Shown piece after piece: positions 45,510-56,490 of a stretch of 64,000 nucleotides of DNA. Source of the DNA: Agrypnia vestita (taxonomy: Eukaryota; Arthropoda; Insecta; Trichoptera; Phryganeidae); assembly GCA_016648135.1 (NCBI GenBank), contig JADDOH010023139.1:1-64000 (forward strand), in the 5' to 3' direction. A program made the position numbers and the translations under genes. Under the pieces are notes generated by a model. That model was not told where the DNA came from, ran no database searches, and saw nothing but the letters and a program-made list of their open reading frames with translations. Within the stretch, counting starts at the first letter, position 1, and the number at the start of each line of letters is the position of its first letter.

Positions 45510-46780
45510 AAACTTAATAATCAATAAGTGTCTTGTTTCAAAGAGCAGACTACCAAACACGAGAATTCTCGCTACACCCAAGTAAGGCTGCATTGCCATA
45601 TATGCTACAGTGAGAGCGATTAACCTCTTCAACGATCATACAATGTCATACCTTCACCAAATCTTAAAAAAGATACAAACACAAATATTTGGCTAAAATT
45701 CCACGACAATTAAAATAATCATTGAGCCTTCAGAGATGACAGAACATCAGTGTTTCCGGTATGGATAATTAATAAATTCGATTCCTTTATTATTAATTTA
45801 AATTTTTTTTAAATATATAAAAATGAATGTAGGTATATTCTTATATAAATATTTTTGGCTCTTGAAACAAATTAATTTTTAATAAATAATAAATTATTAA
45901 ATATATATTTGAAACTAATCAATGTAGAAATTCTGTATTTGAATGTAGATAGATTAATACTTCACTTGTCGATGAGACATTATGTTAATCTCGAAACTTA
46001 AGTAGTATAAATATATTATTAAACTCATGTAGAGGTAATAAAGTTAATTTTTTCACCTAATTTAATGATCATCATAAATAATTTACAATTTTAACGCGAA
46101 ATTCAGCAATGATGCAAATGATTGGGTTTCCTTTATGTTCTACGGGGAAAATAGCTTCTCAAATAGTTAGTTCGTTAATAGAGTTTTTAGGGATACGAAC
46201 ACTTTTACGTAACGAATATTTTTCTTCCGTTCGTGTTCGCTCTACAAATAGTTTTTACATCGCTTTGTAACATAGTTATTTTTCGATTTTAAAAAACAAT
46301 AAAATGTAACGTTTTTCTTTATGAAAATACAGAATTTATAGATATTGTACACTTCCAATCTGCGCCGTTATGAACGTTTTTTCCGGGTGACATAAATTTA
46401 GTTCAAAAAATGGTAGCCTAAATGTATAACAAAATACTAATAGTTAGAGCTCACCTCTCTATCCCCTTGCAAAGAAAGTGTTCAAAACGTCTTGGTTATC
46501 GCACTGCACAATTACGTATGCTGGCCAAAAGAATTGATATCTTCGAAGAAACAACTTTTTCTTGATTTAATAAATTACCCAATATATTATCTCAATAACG
46601 AGCAGTGTACACTTTTATCTTATGCAATTTTGTCACTTCATAATATCCAACGTTACAAGCCCACAAAGAAATTATAATATGCGCGAGAGCGCACAAATTA
46701 TTAATTGAATTTTTTTTGGAACTTTTTTTAAATACGCATAAAATTATTTAGTAATTGAACTGATGGCATCAGTATGCAGT
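45510..46780. other. Intergenic, no gene seen
   Basis: AT-rich. No supported features. Confidence 0.4.
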
Positions 46781-46792
46781 GGCCATGAATAC

Positions 46793-48918
46793 TAGGCTGT
46801 CCCGATAAAAAAATTTTTGGCTTACTTTAACACAAGATATCTCAAAACTTGCGTAATTAAACGTAGATTACCAAAATAATTTTAAAAATAAAATAAAACT
46901 ATATCTTAAGGGTTCTACTGATCTTCACAGTTTTGAAAAAATGACATTTTTATGGTGATATTTCGATATCCTCAATTTTGGCTCCTGAACTAAATACAAA
47001 AAAATATTTACTTTTTATTCTATTTAGGTGTAAATCATACATGACGTTTCGATTTGCATGCAGCAACACGTTACCAGCGACTTCGAATTTGTTAGGTTTC
47101 AACCTGCAAATACCCTCAAGTTTGAACTTGTTTTGAGGACTTTCTTGACATGACTCGCGAGTGTTTTCTTCGTAGCCAAAATAACTTCTATGCCATAAAA
47201 GTACCATTGCGATTGTTACAGTGACAAAAGTAGATTTATGCTATATTCGGACCATACAAGGAACTTGACAATCAGCAGCTACCAACTATAAGGGACGTCA
47301 TTTAATTTATTTTATTTGTCAAGAACGACCTGAAATTGAAGTATAATGGAAAAGATCCATCCAAGTCAGATATATATGTGATTGTTTCCGAAGAGATAAA
47401 AAATATTCGGACCAAAACTTCTATTCCAATTGTAACTAAGGAATGAGTTATTGAATTATTGAAATCCAATTTCGAAAAGTATCTCAATTTGAAAAGATAC
47501 CCCAAAAGCAAACGAAATGATAGTTTTGAAAATAAACTGAAATGTTTTTTAAAGTCATCTGAGAAGCCTTTTGACGTTTCTGCTTGTAAATGCACTTCAT
47601 TTAAATCTTGTTCGTATTTAAAACCTAAGGACGTTCAAATCAATGAGAGAAGTTTTCGTTGGATCAAATAAATGGTAGGAAAATGATTATAAGCGGTTTT
47701 GATAAGAAAAAATGGCTAGATTAATGAAAAGACAGCAGAGATAAATTTAAAAGTCAATAAGGGTAACAAAAAAGTCATTTTCTACTTAAGAAACCGATTC
47801 TGTCTCAGCAACTTGTGATAAAGATTCAGTGCGTGAATCTTCTCCAGAAACGTATCCGATAACAGAGGCATCCCCGAAAAACACGCCCTCGACAGAGACA
47901 CCATCGACTTCAACGGCAAATTGGAATATATTGCCGTTGCCAACAGTTGCTAAAGTCTGTGATGATACGGTTTATCGACGCGATCTGCTGCTGCTGTTGC
48001 TTATCTGCGATTTTGGCTGACGTCGACTTGGTTTCTACCGAAGATTTAACTCTAGTTATTGATAAAAATAAGATCTACAGAGATGTAGCTAAAGCCTGGA
48101 AGCTTCAAAAGATATTGGAGGTGTTGTTATAAAAATCATTTACTTTGATGGGCGAAAAGACCATCGCAAAGAAGTTTTAGAAGACCACATCTCAATTTTA
48201 GCACAACCTGGTTCAATTTATTTGGGACACACAATACCGAAAGACGTGGCACTGCAAAGGGAATTCTTACTTCGATCACAACTTTAGTAGGGGGTCGAGG
48301 TTCGAATTTAGATGATGTGATTCGCGTTGATTGTGACGGAACTGTAACTAACACCGATTGGAATGGTGGCGTGATTCAATATTTAGAGGAATGGAGAGAC
48401 CGTTACAATGATGTGTTTTTATGCTGCATGTCAATGAGTTACCCCTTTGTCATTTATTCTTGACCTTAGACGGTTGCATTTTGGGTCCCAGAGAATATAA
48501 CAGACGCCTCATAAAATGTAATTGACGTTATTTCTAGAGATGGCTTTATTAGCACCAGGATGCAATCTCGAGCAGAAATGCCAAATTTTGGGCACAAAAA
48601 TTAGTTAAAATTTTTAGTTTTTGTCACTAATTATAATCTATATTTTGTTTATTTTATTTTCTTATGCTTTGTTTTATTAATTTCAATAATAAAATACCTT
48701 TTAAACATGATTTTTTTATTATAGTAAGGCAAACAGTTTAACTCTATAAAAACGTAAAATTTTCAAAACTTCAAAGCTCGCTAGAGCCCTCAAGATGACA
48801 AAAAAATTCCAGTTTTTTTACCTTTTTCGCAATTTGTGTAAAATTACACAAATTTTGATAACTCTTGCAATTGTGTAGCTCAAAATTTTTTTTTCTCATA
48901 CATGGACGGGACACCCTA
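46793..48918 (+). mobile_element. 2.1-kb DNA transposon of unclassified type, 8-bp target duplication
   Basis: TAGGCTGTCCCG at the left and, reverse-complemented, TAGGGTGTCCCG at the right. Perfect ATGAATAC duplications flank it (46785-46792 and 48919-48926). Inside is a decayed plus-strand gene. The boundaries are exact and the element is a single insertion. The ends and protein do not match the superfamilies I can recognise (hAT, P, Merlin) with confidence. Confidence 0.72.
47242..48570 (+). pseudogene. Decayed transposase-like gene of the unclassified element
   Basis: Pieces in order on the plus strand: LDNQQLPTIRDVI, KNDLKLKYNGKDPS, PFDVSACKCTSFKSCSYL (a CxC-type Cys motif), NWNILPLPTVAKVCDD, LVIDKNKI, YFDGRKDHRKEVLEDHIS, QPGSIYLGHTIPK, then DVIRVDCDGTVTNTDWN and GGVIQYLE. 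I recall the same order (ACKC..C.C; VIDRSK; YDGRKD..EEHIS...PGS.YLGH; GCDGTNVNTG..GGVIR.LE; LLHANELPLRHL) in uncharacterised multi-copy proteins of insects and cnidarians. Conserved Asp residues in IGCDGT-like motifs could belong to a catalytic site, but this is speculation. Several stops make this copy non-functional. Confidence 0.6.
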
Positions 48919-48929
48919 ATGAATACCTA

Positions 48930-49850
48930 CTAAAATACAGCTTATATAGGAACAGATTAATGTATGGAGCAGACATTATGAACCGGCTTCTGGAAGAAAC
49001 CAACCGCTGTTACAATGGAATATAAAGGTGGTAGGTAGGTGGTAGTGTATATAATTACTTCAGTTACATGATTTTCTTGTCAGATTTTGATTAAACTTTC
49101 TATTTAAAAATTAACCTCTTCTTTAATATGCCAATTATATTAATCTCCTTAAGACTAAACATTCACTGCAGATGCATATTTCGGCGTGTTTTTCGAAAAT
49201 ATGGGTTTTTATCATTCATTTATATCAGAAAGTATAGGCAACTTTTTTAGAACAGTAGCTTAGATAAAACCTTTTTTTTTATATTAAAGTAATAAACTAA
49301 ACATTATACACAATCATTAAGAAAATATAAGCTTTGATCAACAGGTTGTGGTCAAAAAATTCGTTTTCAAAAAGTCAGTTTTTATTTACGCAAAAACCAT
49401 TTATATCACTGTTTCATTATATTTAGGTCCCAAACCTCCTAAACGCCATGGAATTATCATGCAGGGATTGGATTTATTACGAAAGTAAATGTAATCATTA
49501 AATTGTATTAATACACCAGATTATGTTCATATAACAACATTAACAGTATCGTGGATAGCAGTACTTAATAACTGGTGCCGCAAATAAATTAAAATAACAG
49601 TTAAAAATCGAGGTTTTGATACAAAAAGTGGTTCGGCACAACTACTGAATCTAGAGCAGATTATGATCTGATCATAACTTCAGTTGGTGAGAATTCTGCA
49701 TCACTTTTTCATTTTAATTAAAACATTACTAACTCTTTTGTCAAGAACTTGCACCAATACTAAGCTCACGGCTGTCAAACTTGCGACGTCACCACGGTAG
49801 CTACGCTATTGTGTATTGGTATTGTAAGTATTGGACGAGGCGACGAGGTG
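48930..49850. other. Intergenic, no gene seen
   Basis: AT-rich. No supported features. Confidence 0.4.
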
Positions 49851-49855
49851 CGAAG

Positions 49856-49918
49856 GGCCTTGTACACATTGGCCGAGGTTGGCCCAAAGTAAGTTTGGGC
49901 CAATGTGTACAGGGCTTT
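49856..49918. repeat. Foldback element with TGTACACATTGGCC arms
   Basis: GGGCCTTGTACACATTGGCC faces GGCCAATGTGTACAGGGC across a short spacer that itself repeats GGTTGGCCCAAA/TTTGGGCC. The same arm (TTGGCCCAATGTGTACAGGG) occurs at 51352-51371. Confidence 0.6.
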
Positions 49919-50344
49919 TTGGCCGTGCATAGAGACGTTTGCCAAACTTGGCTTGGTAGTCGGTTTTTCGAGCACACATCAAAAGAAAGAGGCGTGGCTC
50001 AGTTAGGGTTGTCAACTTTTTTTACAAGAAATAAAGTATATTTAAGTCTGAGAAGAATATTAAACAGTATTTTAGAAAAATGAACAGTATTTTATTTATT
50101 TAATGTTTTAAATACATATTTTTAGAGCTTCTCGCACAATTTATTAATTTTCACTCTTTTTAAAAACTTCATACGCCTCACCACAATTATAACTAAAATT
50201 AAAATAAATGAGGAGCTCATTTTTTATTACTGTACTGTAAAGTACTACTGAAATTACTTATTATAATCGTAGATGCGGAAATTATTTAAATTTTATATAA
50301 ATTATTGAATTATAAATAAATAATATGTACCTGTGATATAAAAA

Positions 50345-50440
50345 AAACTTGCTAGCGTTCTGAAACAAGGCTTGAACCAAAAATCTGCAGATCAAGCGTC
50401 ATGACACTAGACTACCTAGTGACTAGACTAGTGCATCAAA
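50345..50440 (-). repeat. tRNA-derived SINE head (copy D, body missing)
   Basis: On the minus strand GTAGTCTAGTGTCATGACGC then TTTTTGGTTCAAGCC (B-box) and GCTAGCAAG, as in the heads of copies A-C. The shared body is absent after it. Confidence 0.4.
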
Positions 50441-50946
50441 TAAATAAATTATTATGTCAGTATTTACGTACGTATTTAGTACGTTAATGTATTTTATACA
50501 ATAATATTTGTTATCTTTAATAGCGATGTTTATACATTTATTATAATAGTAATTTAGATAGAAATTTAATTGTCGATGAAGTGGCAAAAACAAGTTAAGA
50601 ACATTAAAAAAAAATGATGGTTTAGTGCAGGTACTGAAGGATAAATGCTTTAAAAAGCCTCATGGTTAATCCTTGAATTAATAGCGTGATTATTTCCAGT
50701 ATACATAGTATTTGTTAATTATAAATTTAACTTATACCTTTGATATAAATATTAAGCAGGCCTACTTGCAGCTACGGCTTTGAAGCCACACATTTGAAAT
50801 TGCTTGCACATAGCCCCTTACCCAAGTTAAGTAGCTTAATCAATGTATGTGAGAATTATAAAAAAATATATACAGGTGTACCAGAGCCAGCAGCAGAAAC
50901 TTGGCCGATAGATTCCTGTCTATGTTATGAGCCTAAAATATTCAGA

Positions 50947-51215
50947 CAATCATGACCTATTATCAATAGTTATGGAGATATGCAGTATCAAAGTGAATTT
51001 TTTTTTCAATATTTCTGACTTATTTTTTGCAAAAAGTTGAACTATCATTACAGTAACTTATATCTATTATGAAAAATTTATTTGTTTAAATAAAACTTAA
51101 ATAAAATGATAAAAACCTTGTAAAAAAAAAACTTTTTTCAATTTTCGCAAGGTTTTTATCATTTTAATCATTTCAAGTTTTAAAAAAAATGCAAACTTTG
51201 ATATTGCACATCTCC
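50947..51215. mobile_element. Palindromic MITE (copy 2)
   Basis: ATGGAGATATGCAGTATCAA at the left is mirrored by TTGATATTGCACATCTCCAT at the right, and the interior shares long blocks with 3592-3835 (CAATCATGACCTATTATCAA and TTATGAAAAATTTATT). The outer CAGGGTGTCTC ends are diverged here. Confidence 0.6.
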
Positions 51216-51254
51216 ATAAAATGCAAGGGCCCCCAAGGGTGCCAGTGCGCCCCT

Positions 51255-51375
51255 GTCGCTCTCAGCTACAGCGAGGTTGGCCGAGACGTTGGCTAATGTG
51301 TAATCGCTGTCCGCCATTTTGCGAGGTTAGCCGAGACGTTGGCTCTGCCGAAGTTGGCCCAATGTGTACAGGGCA
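51255..51375. repeat. Repeat with tandem GCGAGGTTGGCCGAGACG unit and foldback arm
   Basis: GCGAGGTTGGCCGAGACGTT at 51270 recurs as GCGAGGTTAGCCGAGACGTT at 51319, followed by GTTGGCCCAATGTGTACAGG. It belongs to the same family as the foldback at 49856. Confidence 0.5.
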
Positions 51376-51504
51376 CTTTAGTATCTACTTGTTCACTCGA
51401 CCGCACCAGGGGAAACAAACTCAGCGACCCGCATAATATCTAAGCTACCTAACAAAAATACATTATCTGATTTATAAAAAATTTATATTATTCATCCTTT
51501 TAAT

Positions 51505-51747
51505 ATGGATGCCATTAACTTTATAAACATGGCAAAGGATGCAGTGGACACCTTAATTAGCATTATTATGGATCCCACTAATAAATTTAATAAGGACCAA
51601 ATTTCTAAAATAATTCCAAAAACTAATGGCATAATGGGCACAATTAGTCAAATGGCCGCGAAAATAGCCAATGATAATGGGCATAGTCTTCACCACAATG
51701 TTTATTATCAGAGAATCATGTACCTATTACCCTGTTACTGTCTATAA
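51505..51747 (+). other. 80-codon open frame, unrecognised
   Basis: MDAINFINMAKDAVDTLISI, then KDQISKIIPKTNGIMGT and SQMAAKIANDNG look protein-like and hydrophilic. The frame ends next to an AATAAA/(AATAAT)n stretch (51745-51772), so it may be the 5' end of a mobile element joined to its tail by an internal deletion. Function unknown. Confidence 0.35.
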
Positions 51748-51772
51748 ATAAAAAAATAATAAATAATAAAAA

Positions 51773-53190
51773 TCTTTTGATGTAAGCAATTTGTTTACCA
51801 ATGTACCGATCGAAGATTGTAAAAACATATTTAAAGAAATGACCAAAAATCTTGATTCAAAATTGGTAAACGAATTGTTAAAAATATTAAACATTTGTAC
51901 AACCCAAAATTATTTCTGTTATTTAGATAAGATATATTGTCAAAAAGATGGACTAGCTATGGGTCAACCATCCAGTCCTCCTCTATTAGCTGATATATTC
52001 ATGAATTCTGTTGAAAATAATTTATTTAATTCTAAAAATAGTTTAATAAAAAGTGTTCTTCTGTGGTATAGATATGTCGACGACATATTTTGTGTATGGA
52101 CAGACACAGACAGACAACTACAACAATTTCTCACATTTATCAATACACTACACAAAAACATAAAATTCACAATGGAAACAGAATCAGACAGAACGCTCAA
52201 TTTTCTTGACCTAAACATAAAAAGAACAAACAATAACACATTTTCATTCAATATATACAGAAAACCAACATTTACAGACAATATTATACACCAATCTTCA
52301 CATCACCCAATATCTCATAAAATGGCAGCATTTCATTCATTGATAACTAGATTAATATCGATACCATTAAGCAAAGAAAATTTTCAAAGAGAATTAAAAA
52401 CAATACAAACAATAGCACTCAACAACGGCTACGAAATAGATACAATACAAAAAATTTTAAATAAAAAAATCTAAACAAACATAATAAAGAAATACATATA
52501 CAACTCTTTTACCAAAGACACACACAATTGGCGAAAAATACTTTATATAGATACAATATCATACGATATCACCAGAAAACTACCAAATAATATAAAACCA
52601 GCTTTCTATACTGACAATACAATCGAAAACAATTAAAAAATAATAAATCGAAAAATCCTAACAAATTACACTGTAGTGGGGTGTGTAAACTAGAATGTAG
52701 AAATTGTGAGATGTCATATATAGGTCGGACAGGCAGATCAATTGAAAAAAGATTTAAAGAACATAAAAAGTGCCTCACAAATCATAATTTTTCGGAGTAA
52801 GCCAATCATATTATAGAAAATAACCACACTTTCAGCAATACAAAAATACACATCCTACATAAACAGACATACGGCCTAAAACAAAATAATTTAGAAACAC
52901 TTGAAATTCATAAAAACCTAAGTACAACAAATAACATAATCAATAATCAAAGACAACCCTTCACATCACCCCTTCTTACAATGTTCCCGATCTCCCACCG
53001 CCTAGATACCCTCTCCACTTCTACCGAATCCACACCCACACACCAGACAACCACTCCCACATACCTCAGTCTTAATTCACCTGATGAAGGAAACGGACGT
53101 TTCCGAAACATGTAGTGAAACAAGTGCTCAAATATAAGTGGAAAAAAACTAAGTTCATTGTTTTATTTCATTATTTGTTCGTAATGGATT
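51773..53190 (+). pseudogene. Penelope-like element: reverse transcriptase and GIY-YIG remnant
   Basis: The RT part (51773-52474) starts inside the domain (SFDVSNLFTNVPIEDC) and keeps QKDGLAMGQPSSP, WYRYVDDIFCVW with the catalytic YVDD, LNFLDLNI, IYRKPTFTDN and the C-terminal helices. After a stop and frameshift, the GIY-YIG endonuclease region reads CRNCEMSYIGRTGRSIEKRF and KEHKKC, with an in-frame TAA at 52797, then IHILHKQTYGLKQNNLETLE. Penelope-like elements carry exactly this RT plus GIY-YIG order. The 5' end is truncated. The 3' end carries the hammerhead-like motif below. Confidence 0.85.
53076..53120 (+). ncRNA. Hammerhead-ribozyme-like motif at the Penelope terminus
   Basis: TTCAC (53076-53080) pairs with GTGAA (53115-53119) as stem I. 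Between them: CTGATGA (53081-53087), one A, stem II GGAAAC/GTTTCC around GGAC, GAA (53105-53107), and ACATGTA (53108-53114), giving a very short palindromic stem III and cleavage expected after GUA at 53114. Hammerheads with minimal stem III are known from Penelope-like elements. One extra A before stem II departs from the textbook core, so activity needs testing. Confidence 0.68.
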
Positions 53191-53199
53191 TCCACAAAG

Positions 53200-55775
53200 T
53201 TAACGCCGAAACATTCAATTACTTAAAAAATTATAGACTCATTTGCATAAAATCACGTATACCTAAGTCATTCGAATCACTAGTCCTCGATACTATAACC
53301 CCTGTTTTAAAACAAACAATAACTCCGTACCAACACGGATTCATCTCAGATAAATCTACCCTGACAAATTTAGTTTTGTATGAAAATTATATTATTAAAT
53401 CTTTTCTTAATAAAACTCAAGTAGATTCAGTTTATACGGACTTCAGTAAGGCATTTGACAAAGTCTCACATGCTTTATTAATTGCCAAATCGGGAAAAAT
53501 AGAATTTGGTGGACAAATACTTTTTTGGTTAACGAGCTATCTGAGTGAAAGAAGGCAAAGGGTAAAAATATATTCATATGTATCAGAATGTTTCCATGCA
53601 ACTAGTGGTGTACTACAGGAATCGCATCTTGGACCGATATTATTTCTATTGTTTGTGAATGATATTTCAACAATATTTAATGACGTTGAATATTTGCTGT
53701 TTGCAGATGATCTAAAAATCACTAACTAACATTTATGACTGCAACATATTACAGCAAAACCTAAATTCTCTTTCCGTATGGTGTGAAATGAATAAACTTT
53801 ACTTAAATTTAAATAAATGCAAAATTATATCATTTACTAGATTAAAATCAAAAATAAATTTTGAATACTCTCTATGTAACACCAAACTAGAAAATGTTGC
53901 CTGTATTCGAGACTTAGGTGTATTATTCGAATCAAAACTAAATTTTATTAATCATATAAATGCGATAACTTGTAAGTCTCTAATTTTTTTTATTATTTTT
54001 TTATTTTAAGGATATCACGCCCATTTCAATCAATTGAAAGCATTAAAATGTTATACATATCTCTTGTCCGGAGCCAATTAGAATATTGCTCATCAGTTTG
54101 GTCTCCATATAGCATATAGACAGTATTGAGCGTGTCCAACGCAAATTTCTCAAATACATTAACTACAAGATAAGCATACCAACACAAAACATAGAATACA
54201 ATTACATATCGAAGAAACTAAAATTACTCACATTATATGATAGAAGAAAAATTTGTGATATAGTTCTTCTTTAGAAAATTGTAAATAATATGTTGGATAG
54301 CCCTGACCTTGTAGCATGTATCGATTATAATATCCCGTCCATACATAGAACTCGACAAATTGTCACATTCCATTGCCAAAATTGCAATACTAATTATCAA
54401 TCAAATTCTTTGATACACAGAATATTGGAGACTGGTAATGAATATGGTTATTTGGTAGACATTTTCAACGACAGTCTGGAGAAAGTAAAGTTTACACTTA
54501 GGGCCGGTCTTATAAACGTCCGTTAGTTAAATTTCAGACCAAATAAACTGAAATTTGATACAAACGTCACTTTTTTCGTCTTATAACAATCCGTTAATCA
54601 AATTTTAGTAAAATTTTACCGACGGCCGATACCGACAGTCGAACCACCAGTTTACCGTCCGTTAGTTGAAACTGACAGAAGTATGACAGATTGACGTATT
54701 ATTTTTTAAGGTTAGGTCCGCTGTCAATTTGCGTTTAATGCTGTTTGTTTAATATGTACATATATACCGTGCTGACTGTTGCTACATTTTCAAGGAAAAA
54801 TGTTTTCACATAACGATGTCGAGCTATTATTGTATTCAAGTTCGTCGGATAAAGAACAAACTCGACGACAAAGAATGTTCAATATACGAGTAGATTATTT
54901 TAATATTTTAGATGACGCAGATTTTATCTACCGCTTTCGCTTGTCAAAAAGGTCTGCTCAAGAGCTTATATGAGCTTCTAGAAGATATTGGGAACAATGT
55001 AAAAAGGCGCATCCGTAGGAATCTGACATTATCACCAACTACAAAATTGCTGTTGCCTCGAGATTCTATGCTCTAGGATCAATATTATTAGCTGCTCAGA
55101 CTAAGTTGGGGTTTTAAAGGCTATTACCAATGTAGTGTTGTGGGAAGTATCACAAAAATCTGATGCGAGCGAGAAATTTTAGATAGAAAAGAGATATAAT
55201 TCGCTTTTGACAGCTCTAAAATCATAGACAAGAGCAGTGCGATATTGCGATACTTACGGACGGTAAAAAAAGTTTTATAAGACGAGCATCGGTAACATTT
55301 ATAAACGAACGGCCATCCGTTAGTATATTGTCGATTGACTAACGGAAATTTGGTCTTTCGTTTATAAGACCGGCCCTTAAAGAGGCAATACTGCTTCGTT
55401 ACTGACTTCAACTTTTAATATATACATGTAATATTGGGTAATATATATTTTTCATACACATTGCTGCTCTGTACTTTATATTTTTAATTTCTATACTCAT
55501 GTTTTGGTGCTATTCCTGATACTTTTATATTTTGCTACTTATAACTTATTTTGTTTAATGTATATTTTTTTAATTTTATGTTATATTTTTTATGTAAAAG
55601 CCTGTACACATTGTTGCTCTTTACTTTATATTTTCAATTTTTATACTCATGTTTTGGTGCTATACAGATATTGTTTAATATATGTGCTTTTTGAAATTTA
55701 TATTCTTTATGTAAAAGCCTATATATATACCTAATGGGCGTAAACAAATAAATAAAATAAATAAATAAATATAAC
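53200..55775 (+). pseudogene. CR1/Jockey-type LINE, 5'-truncated, interrupted by a Harbinger
   Basis: RT domain with NYRLICIKSRIPKSFESLV, TDFSKAFDKVSHALL (motif A Asp), SGVLQESHLGPILF (normally GVPQGS) and LLFADDLKI (FADD). After a stop near 53728 it continues NLNSLSVWCEMNKLYLNLNK, IRDLGVLFESKL, SLVRSQLEYCSSVW and ERVQRKFLKYIN in shifted frames, and ends LETGNEYGYLVDIFNDSLEK. The reading is split by the Harbinger at 54501-55376. The 3' region has a duplicated block (TACTCATGTTTTGGTGCTAT twice) and an (AAATAAAT)n tail. Non-functional. Confidence 0.8.
54501..55376 (+). mobile_element. Harbinger (PIF) element, internally deleted
   Basis: GGGCCGGTCTTATAAACG at the left and its reverse complement at the right, with exact TTA target duplications (54498-54500 and 55377-55379). 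Inside, 54800-54973 encodes FNIRVDYFNILDDADFIYRF then LSKRSAQELI, the start of a HARBI1-type nuclease; further on, shifted frames read KIAVASRFYALGSILLAAQ. The catalytic region is missing. Confidence 0.82.
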
Positions 55776-55779
55776 ATTT

Positions 55780-55960
55780 TTTACTTATGTATATAAAAAG
55801 TAAATAATATAAGATACAAAAAAGTTAATAATAATCTGTATTTGTATATGTACATTTTCATGTCATAATTTAAATTAATTTCTCTGCGCAATCAGGCAGT
55901 TCAGATAATGCCAAGTTCGCCGCCGGGTACAGTCATTATTATTATATTGAGATTATTAGA
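55780..55960. other. Short spacer, nothing seen
   Basis: AT-rich sequence between the LINE tail and an inverted repeat. Confidence 0.4.
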
Positions 55961-56152
55961 TATTCATCCGTATTCTGAAAATAACAATGTCTGGATCTTT
56001 AAGATCTTTATCCCAACACTTAATAGACGATAATAAAAATTAAAAATAAACGAGACATAGCTTTACGTCGGTGTTTGTTTCTGTAAGTTTCTACACGGGA
56101 TAGATATAGAGGAAGGGAGAAAAATGTAAATTTTTATCTGTCAAATGTCAAG

Positions 56153-56251
56153 ATGGGAAGATTTGAATACGCGGTAACGCCGAACGCGGTCATGACAAGT
56201 TTAGCCATGATATTTCATCTGGACACTGTGGATGAAGAAATTAATACGTTT
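56153..56251 (+). other. Candidate first coding exon in the inverted-repeat spacer
   Basis: From ATG at 56153 the frame reads MGRFEYAVTPNAVMTSLAMI, then FHLDTVDEEINTF, and meets a donor (GTAAGA) at 56252 in phase 0. The composition and codon use look like real protein and GC is higher than around it. I do not recognise it and no following exon was found. Confidence 0.35.
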
Positions 56252-56329
56252 GTAAGAAACAATCTTTCTTATATTATCTTTTAATAGTGTATTTGAGCCG
56301 TAGAATTACAAAATCCGCTCTGGACATTT

Positions 56330-56341
56330 TTAATTTTTATT
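56330..56341 (-). terminator. Polyadenylation signal of paralogue 3
   Basis: AATAAA on the minus strand within GACGATAATAAAAATT, about 150 bases past the stop, inside arm 2 of the inverted repeat. Confidence 0.4.
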
Positions 56342-56490
56342 ATCGTCTATTAAGTGTTGGGATAAAGTTCTTAAAGATCCAGACATTGTTATTTTCAGAA
56401 TACGGATGATTAAGGGTAAGGCTATTGTAAGGCTGCTGGTTGTTGCTGATATGTAACTTCTTGTACGGGTTCTTGATTAACAATAGGTTG

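Larger units (their letters stand above)
55965..56408. repeat. Inverted repeat with arms of about 82 bp
   Basis: Arm 1 (55965-56047) CATCCGTATTCTGAAAATAA ... GACGATAATAAAAATT matches the reverse complement of arm 2 (about 56328-56408) with about one mismatch. Arm 2 is the 3' end of paralogue 3 on the minus strand, including an AATAAA, so arm 1 is an inverted duplicate of that gene's 3' end. The spacer of 280 bp holds an exon-like frame. Confidence 0.82.
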
